DNA of 64,000 nucleotides from Nakamurella flavida (GTDB taxonomy: Bacteria; Actinomycetota; Actinomycetes; Mycobacteriales; Nakamurellaceae), in the NCBI RefSeq assembly GCF_030811475.1, contig NZ_JAUSQV010000001.1, forward strand, positions 744,001 to 808,000, in the 5' to 3' direction. Positions 36,498 to 47,333 of the stretch are shown here, piece after piece. The notes beneath the pieces were generated by a model. The model ran no database searches, was not told the origin of the DNA, and worked only from the letters and a program-made list of their open reading frames with translations. How positions within the stretch are numbered: the first letter of the stretch is position 1; the number at the start of each line of letters is the position of its first letter. The position numbers and the translations under genes were made by a program.

Positions 36498-37502
36498 TCA
36501 GCGGTCGGGGTCGACCCGGTCCGGCAGGTCCATCACCCGCCGCCCGGTCGCGATCTCGTGGGTCTGGTCCTCCAACCACACGCGCAGCAGCAGCGCCGTC
36601 CAGGTGCGGTACGGCCGCCAACCGTCCGCGACGGCACGCAGCGCGTCCAGGCTCGGGTCCTCACCCAGGTCGTAGAGCGCGGCCATGGCGCGGTGCAGGC
36701 GCTTCTCGTGGGCCGGGAAGACATCGGGGTGCCCGGCGCCGCGGAGCAGGACGAGTTCGGCGGAGAACGGGCCGACGCCCGGCAGAGCCCGCAGATGCGT
36801 CAGGGCTTCCTCCACCGGCAGGGCGCGGAGTTCCGCGGCATCCAGCAGACCCTCGTCGGCGGCCCGACCCAGGGCCCGGAGCTGGTCGATCTTGCGGCCG
36901 GTCAGTCCGGGGAACTCCCCCAGCTCCGCGAGCCGGCCGGGCGCCGGGAAGGCCGGCAGCGTCCGGTCGCCGAAGTCCATCGTCTCGCCGAGTCGTTCGG
37001 CGATCCTGGTCCGGATCACCGCGGCCTGGGTCATCCGGATGCGCTGCCCGATGATCGCCCATGCCGCGGCCTCGTACGGACTGTGGAACTGCACCGGCCG
37101 GAGACCCGGGCGACGTCGCTGCAGCTCCCCCACCACGGGGTCGTGCTCACCGACGGCGAGGAAACCGGTGCCGTCGACGTCCAGGGCGAGGATCCGTTCG
37201 ACCTGCCCGCGGACGTCCGCCGGCGACACCCCGCCCGGGTCGGCGACCACCCGGGCGATGACGTCAGCGCCGTCCTGGGTGACCCGCACCCCCACGGCCG
37301 ACCCGCCGCGGTCCGCCGGGAAGGCGAGATCCAGGCGCGGCTCGTCACCACCGCCCTGGCCGGCCGGGAACTCCTCGGAGAAGCGTGCGGCGGCGCCCAG
37401 CGAGAACGGCCCGCGGGCCCGCATCCGCAGGATCACGGGGATACCGGTCACGACCGGCCCTGGAATCGTGACGGCGACGAGATCGGGTCGGGTGACGGTC
37501 AC
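36498..37502 (-). CDS. DNA-3-methyladenine glycosylase (AlkA/HhH-GPD family)
   Basis: A 334-residue base-excision repair glycosylase of the HhH-GPD superfamily. The C-terminal half contains AAAWAIIGQRIRMTQAAVIR and the helix-hairpin-helix LPGVGPFSAELVLLRGAGHP. The position of the AlkA catalytic aspartate aligns with Glu266 in VFPAHEKRL. The N-terminal domain (about 1-130) is poorly conserved. I chose the GTG with GGAGG 6 nt upstream; an ATG at 37529 is in frame. It is divergent from a MarR-family gene with a palindrome between them, suggesting regulated expression. Confidence 0.88.
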   Translation of the reverse strand: MTVTRPDLVAVTIPGPVVTGIPVILRMRARGPFSLGAAARFSEEFPAGQGGGDEPRLDLAFPADRGGSAVGVRVTQDGADVIARVVADPGGVSPADVRGQVERILALDVDGTGFLAVGEHDPVVGELQRRRPGLRPVQFHSPYEAAAWAIIGQRIRMTQAAVIRTRIAERLGETMDFGDRTLPAFPAPGRLAELGEFPGLTGRKIDQLRALGRAADEGLLDAAELRALPVEEALTHLRALPGVGPFSAELVLLRGAGHPDVFPAHEKRLHRAMAALYDLGEDPSLDALRAVADGWRPYRTWTALLLRVWLEDQTHEIATGRRVMDLPDRVDPDR

Positions 37503-37556
37503 GGGGTTCCTCCGGGAGGTCGTCTGCATGTCAGGGTATTGACTTCCGACACCGTA

Positions 37557-37572
37557 TGTCAGACTTCTGACA
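37557..37572. promoter_or_regulatory. Palindromic operator between alkA-like and marR-like genes
   Basis: TGTCAGACTTCTGACA has 7-bp arms around CT and touches the first base of the MarR-type start codon. A half-site ATGTCAG recurs at 37528-37534 near the glycosylase. The placement fits autorepression by the MarR protein. Confidence 0.55.
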
Positions 37573-38018
37573 TGATGCAAGAGCAGCTCGGCCCGGTGGA
37601 GGACGCGGTGGGGTACGTCCTCAAGGAGTCCGCGGTGGCCCTGCGGAACGCGATGGACGCCGCGCTCCGGCCGCTGCAGCTGAGCACCCCCCAGTACTCC
37701 TGCCTGGAGCTGCTCGGGCAACGGCCGGCCCAGTCCAACGCCGAGCTGGCCCGGGGCACGTTCGTCACCCGGCAGTCGATGAACGTGGTGTTGCAGGGAC
37801 TGGAACGCGACGGCCTGGTCACCCGTCCCGCCACCGCCGCCCGCGGCCGCGAACTGCCGGCCGCACTCACCGATGCGGGGCGGGACCGACTGTGCGAAGC
37901 CAGTTCTGCGGTCCGCGAGGTCCAGGAGCGGATGTGCGCGGGGCTCACCGCGGAGCGGCAGCGCATCCTGCTCGAAGTTCTCCGGATGTTCCGCGACAAC
38001 CTGGCCGAGCCGGCCTGA
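37572..38018 (+). CDS. MarR-family transcriptional regulator
   Basis: A 148-residue winged-helix regulator. The helix-turn-helix and wing are in LSTPQYSCLELLGQ, SNAELARGTFVTRQSMNVVLQ and LERDGLVTRPATAARGRELP, the standard MarR layout, with dimerisation helices at both ends. The start is one of two adjacent ATGs and has no Shine-Dalgarno. The palindrome overlapping the start suggests it represses itself and possibly the divergent glycosylase. The ligand is unknown. Confidence 0.92.
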   Translation: MMQEQLGPVEDAVGYVLKESAVALRNAMDAALRPLQLSTPQYSCLELLGQRPAQSNAELARGTFVTRQSMNVVLQGLERDGLVTRPATAARGRELPAALTDAGRDRLCEASSAVREVQERMCAGLTAERQRILLEVLRMFRDNLAEPA

Positions 38019-38029
38019 TCCGAGGTGGG

Positions 38030-39214
38030 TCAGGCGGCGTGGGCCCGGCACCAGTAGGCCTGGGTGCTGCGGCCGACCCGGGCGACGACGAGGGTGGCGG
38101 CGGTCGTCGTCGGCCCCTTCAGCGCGGGCCGGAGCCGGACGCGCAGCGCGTCGGGGACGACCGCGGTGCCGCGCTGCTTGATCTCCAGGGTGCCGACGCC
38201 GTCCCGTCGGCACCAACCGGCCACCGTGCGTTCGGTGAACGGAGCGGTGTCCAGCACCTCGAACGCGCGGGTGCCCGGCGGCGGGGTGTTCCCCGTGAGA
38301 TAGGCCAGATGCGAGTCGAGCTGCCACAGTCCGTGACGGAAGGCGTAGTGCCGCACCAGGTGTGCCCGCACGACGGCGCCGTCGGGGTCGACGATCCAGC
38401 GTCCCGGCGGGCCCACCGGGACGTCGTCCGGCTCGTCGGTGTCGATCTGCCAGCCGGGGCCGTCGCTGGTGAGCACGCTGGCCCGCCGGCGGACGGTGGC
38501 CAGTTCGACCGGCCACAGCACCGCCTCGCGCACCGCCCCGTCGAGCGAGACCACCTCGACCTCGCCGGGGCGGTCCAGCGCGTCGTAGTCGACCCCCGGC
38601 GGGAGCCGCAGCACCGGCGGCCGACCCGTCCAGGCCGCCTCCAGATCCGCCACCGGCGGAAGGGTGTCGACGGTGGTGATGCGGCGGCCGCCGCCGCGCC
38701 GGCCCGGGTCGGCGTACGGCAGCAGACCGCGGGTGGTGCGGGTGCGGGCGTCCGCACGCACCAGCAGGACACCCTCGGCCCCCGAGGTGCGGTCGAGGTT
38801 GTGCCGGGCCATGGCCAGACGGACGGGGTCCACGTCGGATCCGACCACCACCGGACTCGTGGCGGCGAGGGTGATGAGTTCCGTGCCGATCGAGCAGGTC
38901 ACGTCGTGGACGGGCACGCCGGCGAGACGGTCGGCGCGGTGCCGGGCCACCGGGAGCGGGCTGGCCTGCTGCAGGGCCTCGTCGGTGAACAGCCAGTCGG
39001 CCGCGAGGTCACCGAGCTTGAGCTGCGCCCTCCGGCGCAGGCGGATCGTCTCGGCCACCGGCGCCGCACGCTCGCCGACATCACGCCGGAGCCGGGACAG
39101 ATCGGCGATCAGGGTCGCGTCGGTCAGCGGCAGATCCCGTGCCCCGACCATCGCACGCTCGCCGGCCGGACCGGTCAGGAAGGCGACGTCGTCGAGCGAG
39201 AAGTCGTACGACAT
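38030..39214 (-). CDS. Class I SAM-dependent methyltransferase with THUMP-like domain
   Basis: A 394-residue protein. The N-terminal part contains a helical region and a SAM-binding Rossmann segment: VHDVTCSIGTELITLAATSP (motif I region), VVGSDVDPVRLAMARHNL, and VLLVRADARTRTT. The C-terminal region contains a THUMP-like domain (about 310-394), with FEVLDTAPFTERTVAGWCRR and VGTLEIKQRGTAVVPDALR. The family is probably an RNA methyltransferase, but no substrate is established. It converges on the MarR gene. Confidence 0.82.
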   Translation of the reverse strand: MSYDFSLDDVAFLTGPAGERAMVGARDLPLTDATLIADLSRLRRDVGERAAPVAETIRLRRRAQLKLGDLAADWLFTDEALQQASPLPVARHRADRLAGVPVHDVTCSIGTELITLAATSPVVVGSDVDPVRLAMARHNLDRTSGAEGVLLVRADARTRTTRGLLPYADPGRRGGGRRITTVDTLPPVADLEAAWTGRPPVLRLPPGVDYDALDRPGEVEVVSLDGAVREAVLWPVELATVRRRASVLTSDGPGWQIDTDEPDDVPVGPPGRWIVDPDGAVVRAHLVRHYAFRHGLWQLDSHLAYLTGNTPPPGTRAFEVLDTAPFTERTVAGWCRRDGVGTLEIKQRGTAVVPDALRVRLRPALKGPTTTAATLVVARVGRSTQAYWCRAHAA

Positions 39215-39250
39215 GGAGGATCTCGCCGGGAGCCGACGGTCGCGCCGGGA

Positions 39251-40105
39251 TCAGCGGGCGGCGTAGGCGAAGTACCGGCCGTCCTGGCGGTCGAGTCGCA
39301 GCGTCATGCCGAAGGTCTCGGCCAACGTCTCCTCGGTGAGCGCCCGCTCGATCGGGCCGGCGGCGACCACCCGGCCCGCCTTCATCAGCATCACATGGCT
39401 GAAGTCCAGCGGGATCTCCTCGACGTGGTGGGTGACCAGGATGGTGGTCGGGCCGGACGGGTCGACGGCCAACCGGGACAGCCGGGCCAGCAGATCCTCG
39501 CGGCCCCCCAGATCGAGCCCGGCGGTGGGCTCGTCGAGCAGTAGCAACTCAGGGTCGGCCATCAACGCGCGAGCGGCGAGGGTCCGCTTGCGCTCCCCCT
39601 CCGAGAGGGTGCCGTAGGTGCGGTCACCGAGCGCGGCCACGCCCATCGCGTCCATCAGCTCCTGCGCGCGGGCGAAGTCCAGGGCGTCGTACTCCTCGCG
39701 CCACCGGCCGAGCACGCCGTACCCGGCGGAGACGACGACGTCGCGCACCTTCTCGGTGGGGTCCACCCGCGACGCCAGGGCGGCGGAGGACACCCCGATG
39801 CGGGGTCGGATCTGGTTCACGTCGACCGCGCCGAGCCGCTCGCCCAGCACGTGCACGCGGCCGGAGGTGGGGTGCAGGGCAGCCGCCGCGAGCTGGAGCA
39901 GGGTGGTCTTCCCGGCGCCGTTCGGACCCAGCACCACCCACCGCTCGTCGGCCTGCACGTCCCAGTTCACCGCGTCGAGCAGGACGGCCTCGCCGCGGCG
40001 CACGGTGGCCTGCAGCAGATGGACGACCGACTCCGGCCCGGGGACGAGGGAAGGTCGGGGAATCCGGCTGGCAGAGGTCACACCCGTCGCGGTCACGTGG
40101 GCCAT
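39251..40105 (-). CDS. ABC transporter ATP-binding protein
   Basis: A 284-residue stand-alone ABC ATPase with Walker A VLGPNGAGKTTLLQL, Q-loop region near GVSSAALASRV, signature TYGTLSEGERKRTL, Walker B ADPELLLLDEPTAGLDLG and the switch His in ILVTHHVEEIP. The group resembles ModF/YtrB-like single-domain ATPases. No permease is adjacent, so the transport partner is unknown and a non-transport role is possible. The stop lies 36 bp from the methyltransferase start on the same strand, so the two may be co-transcribed. Confidence 0.9.
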   Translation of the reverse strand: MAHVTATGVTSASRIPRPSLVPGPESVVHLLQATVRRGEAVLLDAVNWDVQADERWVVLGPNGAGKTTLLQLAAAALHPTSGRVHVLGERLGAVDVNQIRPRIGVSSAALASRVDPTEKVRDVVVSAGYGVLGRWREEYDALDFARAQELMDAMGVAALGDRTYGTLSEGERKRTLAARALMADPELLLLDEPTAGLDLGGREDLLARLSRLAVDPSGPTTILVTHHVEEIPLDFSHVMLMKAGRVVAAGPIERALTEETLAETFGMTLRLDRQDGRYFAYAAR

Positions 40106-40333
40106 TTTGCACCGGACCCCGCCGGCCGCCGCCCACGTGGGCCGACCGGGGCGTCCCTTGCTCCCGGGGTCGCTGACTCTCCGCGTACGAGGGTGCTCGC
40201 CTGATCACTGAGCGTGAGCGGGCCTCCGTGGTCGCACTGGACCGGGTGGACCATGGTCGGTCCGGCGCGCCTGGGCCACCACGATCAGGGGGGCGGGGTT
40301 CGCAGATGCCCCCGAATGGGACATGATCCGGCG

Positions 40334-42652
<2,319 letters not shown>

Positions 42653-42662
42653 CCGGACCGGG

Positions 42663-43511
42663 TCACCGGGGCAGGTCGAGCAGCCAGTCCAGCGTCACCG
42701 GGACGGCCGCCAGCACCGAGATGTGACCATCGGCGGGACGCAGCCACAGTTGTGCGTCCGGGCAGCCGTCCACCAGGGCCCGTGCGTGCGACGCCGGCAC
42801 CACCCGGTCGCGCTCCCCCTGCACGACCAGGACGGGCGCCCGCACGTCGCGGAGGTCGAACCCCCACGGCGCGGCGAACGCGACGTCGTCGTCGATCAGG
42901 CCGTCCGGACCGTCCTGGTCGGCCAGGCCGACATCGCGGCCGAGCTCAGCCCACGGTCCGGCCAGGGCGGCGTAGTCGGCGTCCACGAAACTGGCTTCGT
43001 CGAACTCGTCCGTCTCGGCGAACGTGGACCGGGCGGAACGCCCCTGCGCGGCCGCGACCAACCCGCCGGGCGCCACCATCCCGGCCGTCCAGTCCCGGAG
43101 GGCCTGCGGTGGGCACAGACCGGCCAGGGTCACCACGCCGGTGATCCGACCGGGGAGCAGGGCGGCGCAGGCCAGCGCGTGCGGTCCCCCACCGGAAGCT
43201 CCCATCACCGCGAACCTCCCGAGGCCCAGGCTGTCGGCGATGTGTCCCACGTCCGATGCGGCCGAGGCGACATCACGACCGGGACGCGGCGTGGACCCGC
43301 CGTACGACGGGCGGCCGTAGCTGACCAGTCGGATCCCTCGGGCCCGGGCCGCCTGCACCACGGGCTCCAGAGGCGCTCCCGTCTGCGGAGACCCGTGGTG
43401 CCAGACGACGGTGAGACCGGTGGTCGGACCGTCCGGGTCCGGCGGGACGAGATGGCAGACCAGCCTGCCTCCGTCGGGCAGGGCGACCTGGCGGGTGTCG
43501 ACGTCGATCAC
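42663..43511 (-). CDS. Alpha/beta hydrolase
   Basis: A 282-residue alpha/beta-hydrolase fold protein. The oxyanion region is VVWHHGSPQTG, the nucleophile elbow is VMGASGGGPHAL with the Ser between glycines, the acid is likely in VLVVQGERDRVVPASHA, and the His is in PADGHISVLA. No signal peptide, so cytoplasmic. Substrate unknown; closest in pattern to actinobacterial esterase/peptidase-like hydrolases. The GTG start has GGGAGG 6 nt upstream. It converges on glgX and is apparently monocistronic. Confidence 0.9.
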   Translation of the reverse strand: MIDVDTRQVALPDGGRLVCHLVPPDPDGPTTGLTVVWHHGSPQTGAPLEPVVQAARARGIRLVSYGRPSYGGSTPRPGRDVASAASDVGHIADSLGLGRFAVMGASGGGPHALACAALLPGRITGVVTLAGLCPPQALRDWTAGMVAPGGLVAAAQGRSARSTFAETDEFDEASFVDADYAALAGPWAELGRDVGLADQDGPDGLIDDDVAFAAPWGFDLRDVRAPVLVVQGERDRVVPASHARALVDGCPDAQLWLRPADGHISVLAAVPVTLDWLLDLPR

Positions 43512-43630
43512 AGCACTCCTCCCGGCCGAGGCGTGGTGGGGCCCCGGCACCCGGGGTCGACCCGGCCGGCCGGCCGGATTCATCGGTCCCCGGGGATCCG
43601 GCGGGATCCGCGGCCGGGGCGTATGCCGAG

Positions 43631-43666
43631 GTGCCGCGCACCCACCCGGGGGTGGATGCGCGGCAC
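43631..43666 (-). terminator. Terminator-like hairpin after the repeat surface-protein gene
   Basis: GTGCCGCGCA pairs with its complement around an inner CCACCC/GGGTGG stem. It lies 17 bp beyond the stop codon on the minus strand. No U tract. Confidence 0.6.
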
Positions 43667-43682
43667 GACGGCAATGTGGGGA

Positions 43683-45446
43683 TCAGTGGATGCGCGGGCG
43701 CCTCCGGATGGTGAGGGCGAGACCGACCAGGACGAGCAGCAGCGCGGCCGGCACGGCCCCGCCGAGACCGAACCCGGTGGAGGCCAGGGATCCCTGGGTG
43801 GTGCGGGCGATGGTCTGCTCCCCGGCGACGGCCGGGGTGCGGTTCGGGCTGGTGGTCATGGTGGTGGTCATGGCCGGGGCTGGCGCCGGGGCGGAGCGGA
43901 GGATTCCGCCGCCCAGGCCGGGTCCGCCGGTGCGGACGAGGACGGGCAGGGCCGGGGTGGTGATCTGGGGAGTGGTGATCTCGGGGTCGGTGACCTCGAC
44001 GATGGGCGTGTCGGTGGGGTCGACCGGGGTCGGGTGGGTGGACTCGGTCGGGGTGGTCGGGGTGGTCGGGGTGGTCGGGGTGGTCGGGGTGCTGCAGGTG
44101 CCGTCGGCGTCGCCGGGCAGCCCGATGCCGATGCCGCAGACGGTCACCGGGACGTCGATGACCGGGGTGCCGGGGTTGCCGGGGGTGGTGCCGGCGCCGG
44201 TTCCGCCCGGCGTGGTGCAGGTGGTGTCGACATCGCCGAGGACCCCGGCGCCGATGCCGCAGACGGTCACCGGGACGGTGATGACCGAACCGCCGCCGTT
44301 GTCGGCCGGAGTGGTGCAGGTGGTGTCGGCGTCACCGAGGACGCCCGCGCCGATGCCGCAGACGGTCACCGGGACCGTGACGACCGGGGCGGTGCCGGGC
44401 GTGCCGGTTCCGGTTCCGCCGGTGGTGTCGGCGGGGGTGGTGCAGGTGGTGTCGGCGTCACCGAGAACCCCTGCGCTGATCCCACACACCGTCACCGGGA
44501 CGTCGACGACCGAACCGCCGTTGTTGTCGGCCGGGGTGGTGCAGGTGGTGTCGGCGTCACCGAGGACGCCCGCGCCGATGCCGCAGACCGTCACCGGGAC
44601 GGTGACGACCGGGTTGCTGCCGGAGGCGCCGGGTGTGGTGCCGGCGGGGCTGGTGCAGGTGCCGTCGGCGTCGCCCAGGACGCCCACGCCCACACCGCAG
44701 ACCGTGACCGGGATGTCGACGAGCGTGCCACCGCCGTTGTCGGCGGGGGCGCTGCAGGTGCCGGTGGCGTCGTCGAGCACGCCGATCCCGATACCGCACA
44801 CGGTGACCGGGACGGTCACCACTGCGGGCTCGTCGTCCGCCGCGGGGGCAGGAGCGGGTTGGGGAGCCGGTGCCGGTGCCTCGTTCTGGCCGCCGGTGAG
44901 GACGTCGATGTCCACGTCGGTCACGGTGACCGGCACGTCGACCACCGCCGGCCCATCGTCAGCAGGCGCAGGCGCATCGTCCTGACCGCCGTTCAGGACG
45001 TCGACGTCGACGTAGATCACGGTGACCGGCACGTCGATCAGCGCCGGCTCATCGGCAGCATCCTCGGGAACTGGCGCCGGTGCGGGGGCAGCGTCCTGGC
45101 CGTCGGACAGGACGTCGATGTCGACGTCGGACACGGTGACCGGCACGTCGAGCAGTGCGTCGGTGTCGTCGGCGGTACCGGGGTCGAGCACCCCGACCGA
45201 GGCATCGGCCTCGACGCCGAGCGAGGCCTGGATCAGGGCGGGGTCGTGCCCGATCGTGACGTCGGCGGACGCCGCGGCGGAGACGTCGGCGGTGAGGGTG
45301 GTGTCCGACGACGACGGTCCGGTGTCGGTGGCCGAGGCCAGGCCGGTGCCCAGGAAGAGCAGGCCGCCGGTGAGGGCGCTGAGGTGCAGGGTGCGGGTGA
45401 GGGCGGCGCGGTGTGCGCCGTGGGGGGACGAGCGGAACGAAGACAT
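43683..45446 (-). CDS. Repeat-rich surface protein with chaplin-like repeats and LASTG sortase signal
   Basis: A 587-residue exported protein. A signal peptide (about 1-43, ending GTGLASATD) is followed by three Cys-less repeats around DVPVTVxDVDIDVLxxGQ and seven repeats around VPVTVCGIGAGVLGDADTTC, each with a Cys pair 14 residues apart. A Thr/Pro stretch follows. The C-terminus has LASTG (about 551-555), a hydrophobic helix and RRRPRIH, a sortase E-type anchor. The repeat resembles a shortened chaplin (PVNVCG...C) but is not a canonical chaplin. GGGAG is 7 nt before the ATG. Surface adhesion or hydrophobic layer is inference. Confidence 0.8.
   Translation of the reverse strand: MSSFRSSPHGAHRAALTRTLHLSALTGGLLFLGTGLASATDTGPSSSDTTLTADVSAAASADVTIGHDPALIQASLGVEADASVGVLDPGTADDTDALLDVPVTVSDVDIDVLSDGQDAAPAPAPVPEDAADEPALIDVPVTVIYVDVDVLNGGQDDAPAPADDGPAVVDVPVTVTDVDIDVLTGGQNEAPAPAPQPAPAPAADDEPAVVTVPVTVCGIGIGVLDDATGTCSAPADNGGGTLVDIPVTVCGVGVGVLGDADGTCTSPAGTTPGASGSNPVVTVPVTVCGIGAGVLGDADTTCTTPADNNGGSVVDVPVTVCGISAGVLGDADTTCTTPADTTGGTGTGTPGTAPVVTVPVTVCGIGAGVLGDADTTCTTPADNGGGSVITVPVTVCGIGAGVLGDVDTTCTTPGGTGAGTTPGNPGTPVIDVPVTVCGIGIGLPGDADGTCSTPTTPTTPTTPTTPTESTHPTPVDPTDTPIVEVTDPEITTPQITTPALPVLVRTGGPGLGGGILRSAPAPAPAMTTTMTTSPNRTPAVAGEQTIARTTQGSLASTGFGLGGAVPAALLLVLVGLALTIRRRPRIH
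44090..45170. repeat. Tandem coding repeats of the surface protein
   Basis: Ten degenerate units of about 75-130 bp share a core encoding PVTV followed by G/D-V-L-x-D. The three at the high-coordinate end lack cysteines and the seven others encode C-x13-C. A 9-bp GGTGGTCGG-type array at 44050-44095 encodes the TTP spacer. All are in frame in one gene. Confidence 0.85.
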
Positions 45447-45594
45447 GAGGGAACTCCCGTGGAGGGTGCGGATGGGTGACACGGGGTGCCGTCCACGACA
45501 CGGGGGTGTGTGGGGTGCGGAGGACAGTAAATGACCGACCGGCGTGGACCCTGCGAAAGGCGGGTCGGGGCGCGGTCGGGCTCCGGGGAGTGGG

Positions 45595-46875
45595 TCAGTC
45601 GGGGGAGAACGAGGGGCGGTACGCGCGGGCGGTGTCCCGCCGGTGGTCGGTGTGCGCGGCCAGCGAGGTGCCGGTCGGGGCGTGCAGGTCCGCGTCGGCG
45701 GTGACCGCCGCGGCGGACCCGGACGAGGAAGCGCCGGCGAGGCCACTGGTGGCACACCCGCCCACGGCTGCGGCGGCAGGGTCACCCCAGGGGGTCGACC
45801 GGACGGACAGATCGGCGTTCGCCACGACGGCGGGGCTCGAGGCGGCCGGCGCCACCGCGGCGCCGGCCGGTTCCGGCACGACCGGGACGTCCGGGGAGAA
45901 GGACACGGACCGGGGCGCGCCCAGGGTCAGCGCAGCGGCGGCCACGGCCTGATCGGTGGCCGGGACGACCATCGGCCCGGTACGGAACGCCACGGTGGAC
46001 GCGATCGCGTCGTCGGCGGCTCCGCCCGCGAGAACAGCAGTGGCGGCACCCGGCAGACCGGCACCCGCGACCACCCCGGCGGGAACGACATCCTCGCCGA
46101 CCGCAGGGGCCGACGAGAGACCCGAACCGGCCGGGGCGACGAAGGACTCCACAGCCGGGGCGACGACCTCGGTCGCGGGCTCGACCACGTCGACGACCGG
46201 GGCGACCACATCGGTGACCGGTTCGACCACCGGAACGACCACATCGGTGACCGGGGCGACCACATCGACGACCGGCTCGACCACCGGAACGACGACGTCG
46301 ACGATGGGCTCGACCATCTCGGTCACGGGCGCGACGACGGGAACGACCACATCCACTGCGGGACGAACGATCTCGGCCACCGGCGCGACCACCGGTGCGG
46401 CAGTCTGCCGGACCACCGGAGCCACCTGCTCGACGACGGGCGCGACGGGGGCGAGGACCTGCTCGACGACGGGTGCGGCCTGCTGAGCCACGGGCGCCAC
46501 CGGCGCGGCGGCGCGTTCGACCACCGGCGCGACCTGCGGAACGACGGGCGCGACGACTGCGGCGACCGGGTCGGTCACCGCCTCGACCACCGGCGCGGCC
46601 TGCTGCACGACCGGCGCGACAGCCTCGGCCACCGGCGCCACCCCGTCGGCGGCCAGATCTCCCAGTTCGCCGACCAGGGAGCCACCGGCGGCGGCAGCAG
46701 CGGACACACCGGCCGGAGGGGCTGCGGCGCCGGCCTGCGCGTCGGTCAGCACCGCGCCCAGCACGAGAGCGAGGAACGCCAGCCCGGAGACGACCAGGGC
46801 GCGGACCATCAGCGTCCGGAACACCGATCGAGGACCCGGGACATGCAGGGAGACAGCCGGTCCGGATGTCGTCAT
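45595..46875 (-). CDS. Exported Val/Ala/Pro repeat protein of unknown function
   Basis: A 426-residue protein with an N-terminal hydrophobic segment (about 24-46, ending LTDAQAGAAAPP) that is a signal peptide or anchor. Residues about 70-270 are degenerate 7- and 11-residue repeats around VAPVVEQVAPVV, rich in Val, Pro and Ala with periodic acidic residues, predicting an extended or beta-rich rod. The rest is low-complexity Ala/Ser/Gly with one Cys and no sortase motif. GGGAGG lies 8 nt before the ATG. It is 148 bp upstream of the chaplin-like gene on the same strand and may share its transcript. No family recognised. Confidence 0.65.
   Translation of the reverse strand: MTTSGPAVSLHVPGPRSVFRTLMVRALVVSGLAFLALVLGAVLTDAQAGAAAPPAGVSAAAAAGGSLVGELGDLAADGVAPVAEAVAPVVQQAAPVVEAVTDPVAAVVAPVVPQVAPVVERAAAPVAPVAQQAAPVVEQVLAPVAPVVEQVAPVVRQTAAPVVAPVAEIVRPAVDVVVPVVAPVTEMVEPIVDVVVPVVEPVVDVVAPVTDVVVPVVEPVTDVVAPVVDVVEPATEVVAPAVESFVAPAGSGLSSAPAVGEDVVPAGVVAGAGLPGAATAVLAGGAADDAIASTVAFRTGPMVVPATDQAVAAAALTLGAPRSVSFSPDVPVVPEPAGAAVAPAASSPAVVANADLSVRSTPWGDPAAAAVGGCATSGLAGASSSGSAAAVTADADLHAPTGTSLAAHTDHRRDTARAYRPSFSPD
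46150..46640. repeat. Degenerate repeats encoding VAPVV/VEPVV units
   Basis: Short in-frame repeats such as GACCGGGGCGACCACATCG variants recur many times and encode the Val/Ala/Pro rod of the exported protein. Confidence 0.75.
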
Positions 46876-47333
46876 CGGAGCCGCCTCCCCTCTCTGAGCA
46901 GTTCGCAGAGCCGACGTGCAGGGGGCGCCGGCGAGGACCGTCCGCCCTCCGTCCACGGTACAACCGGGCTCGTGGCTCCGTCATCGCCCGTGGCGGTGGC
47001 CTCCCGAGTACGGCCGGTCACCATTCGGTGCAGAGGGGCGGACATGACCCCCGGAGGGATGACATGTGCGGTGCAGACCCATCCGACGGGCCCCTCGCGG
47101 GATGCGCCTCCCCCACCTCAGGTCACCGACGACCATCCTCGTCACCGTTCGGACCACCGCACGGACCACGCGCCGGCGCACCGGCGGAGGTCCGCTCCGG
47201 GAGCGATGATGGGGCCGCAGCCGCCGACCCCGCGGCAGCCACCCCCGTCCACCGCTGCGCGGGGTGTCGACACCACCGGGGAGGGCTCCCGCCCGACCCC
47301 CGACCGCTGACCACCGGTGATGCTGCGGCGTTC
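46876..47333. other. Intergenic region; probable promoter of the repeat-protein genes, no intact gene
   Basis: TACCGT (46960-46955, minus strand) could be a -10 element giving a leader of about 70 nt for the Val/Pro repeat gene. An imperfect palindrome with ACATG/CATGT arms lies at 47042-47067. The right part should contain the N-terminal third of the following GNAT gene, but none of the three plus-strand frames shows it. Confidence 0.4.

Noticed and set aside
44090-45170. CRISPR-like or satellite repeat array
   Set aside because: Repeats are degenerate, of variable spacing, without unique spacers, and lie in one reading frame encoding PVTV units.
42723-45479. A 918-codon plus-strand frame opposite the hydrolase and the chaplin-like gene
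   Set aside because: It spans two unrelated genes and their intergenic region and has no recognisable domain.
45544-47310. A 588-codon plus-strand frame across the repeat-protein gene
   Set aside because: Its product is low-complexity Gly/Arg/Asp/His and mirrors the codon repeats of the opposite gene, which has a ribosome-binding site and signal peptide.
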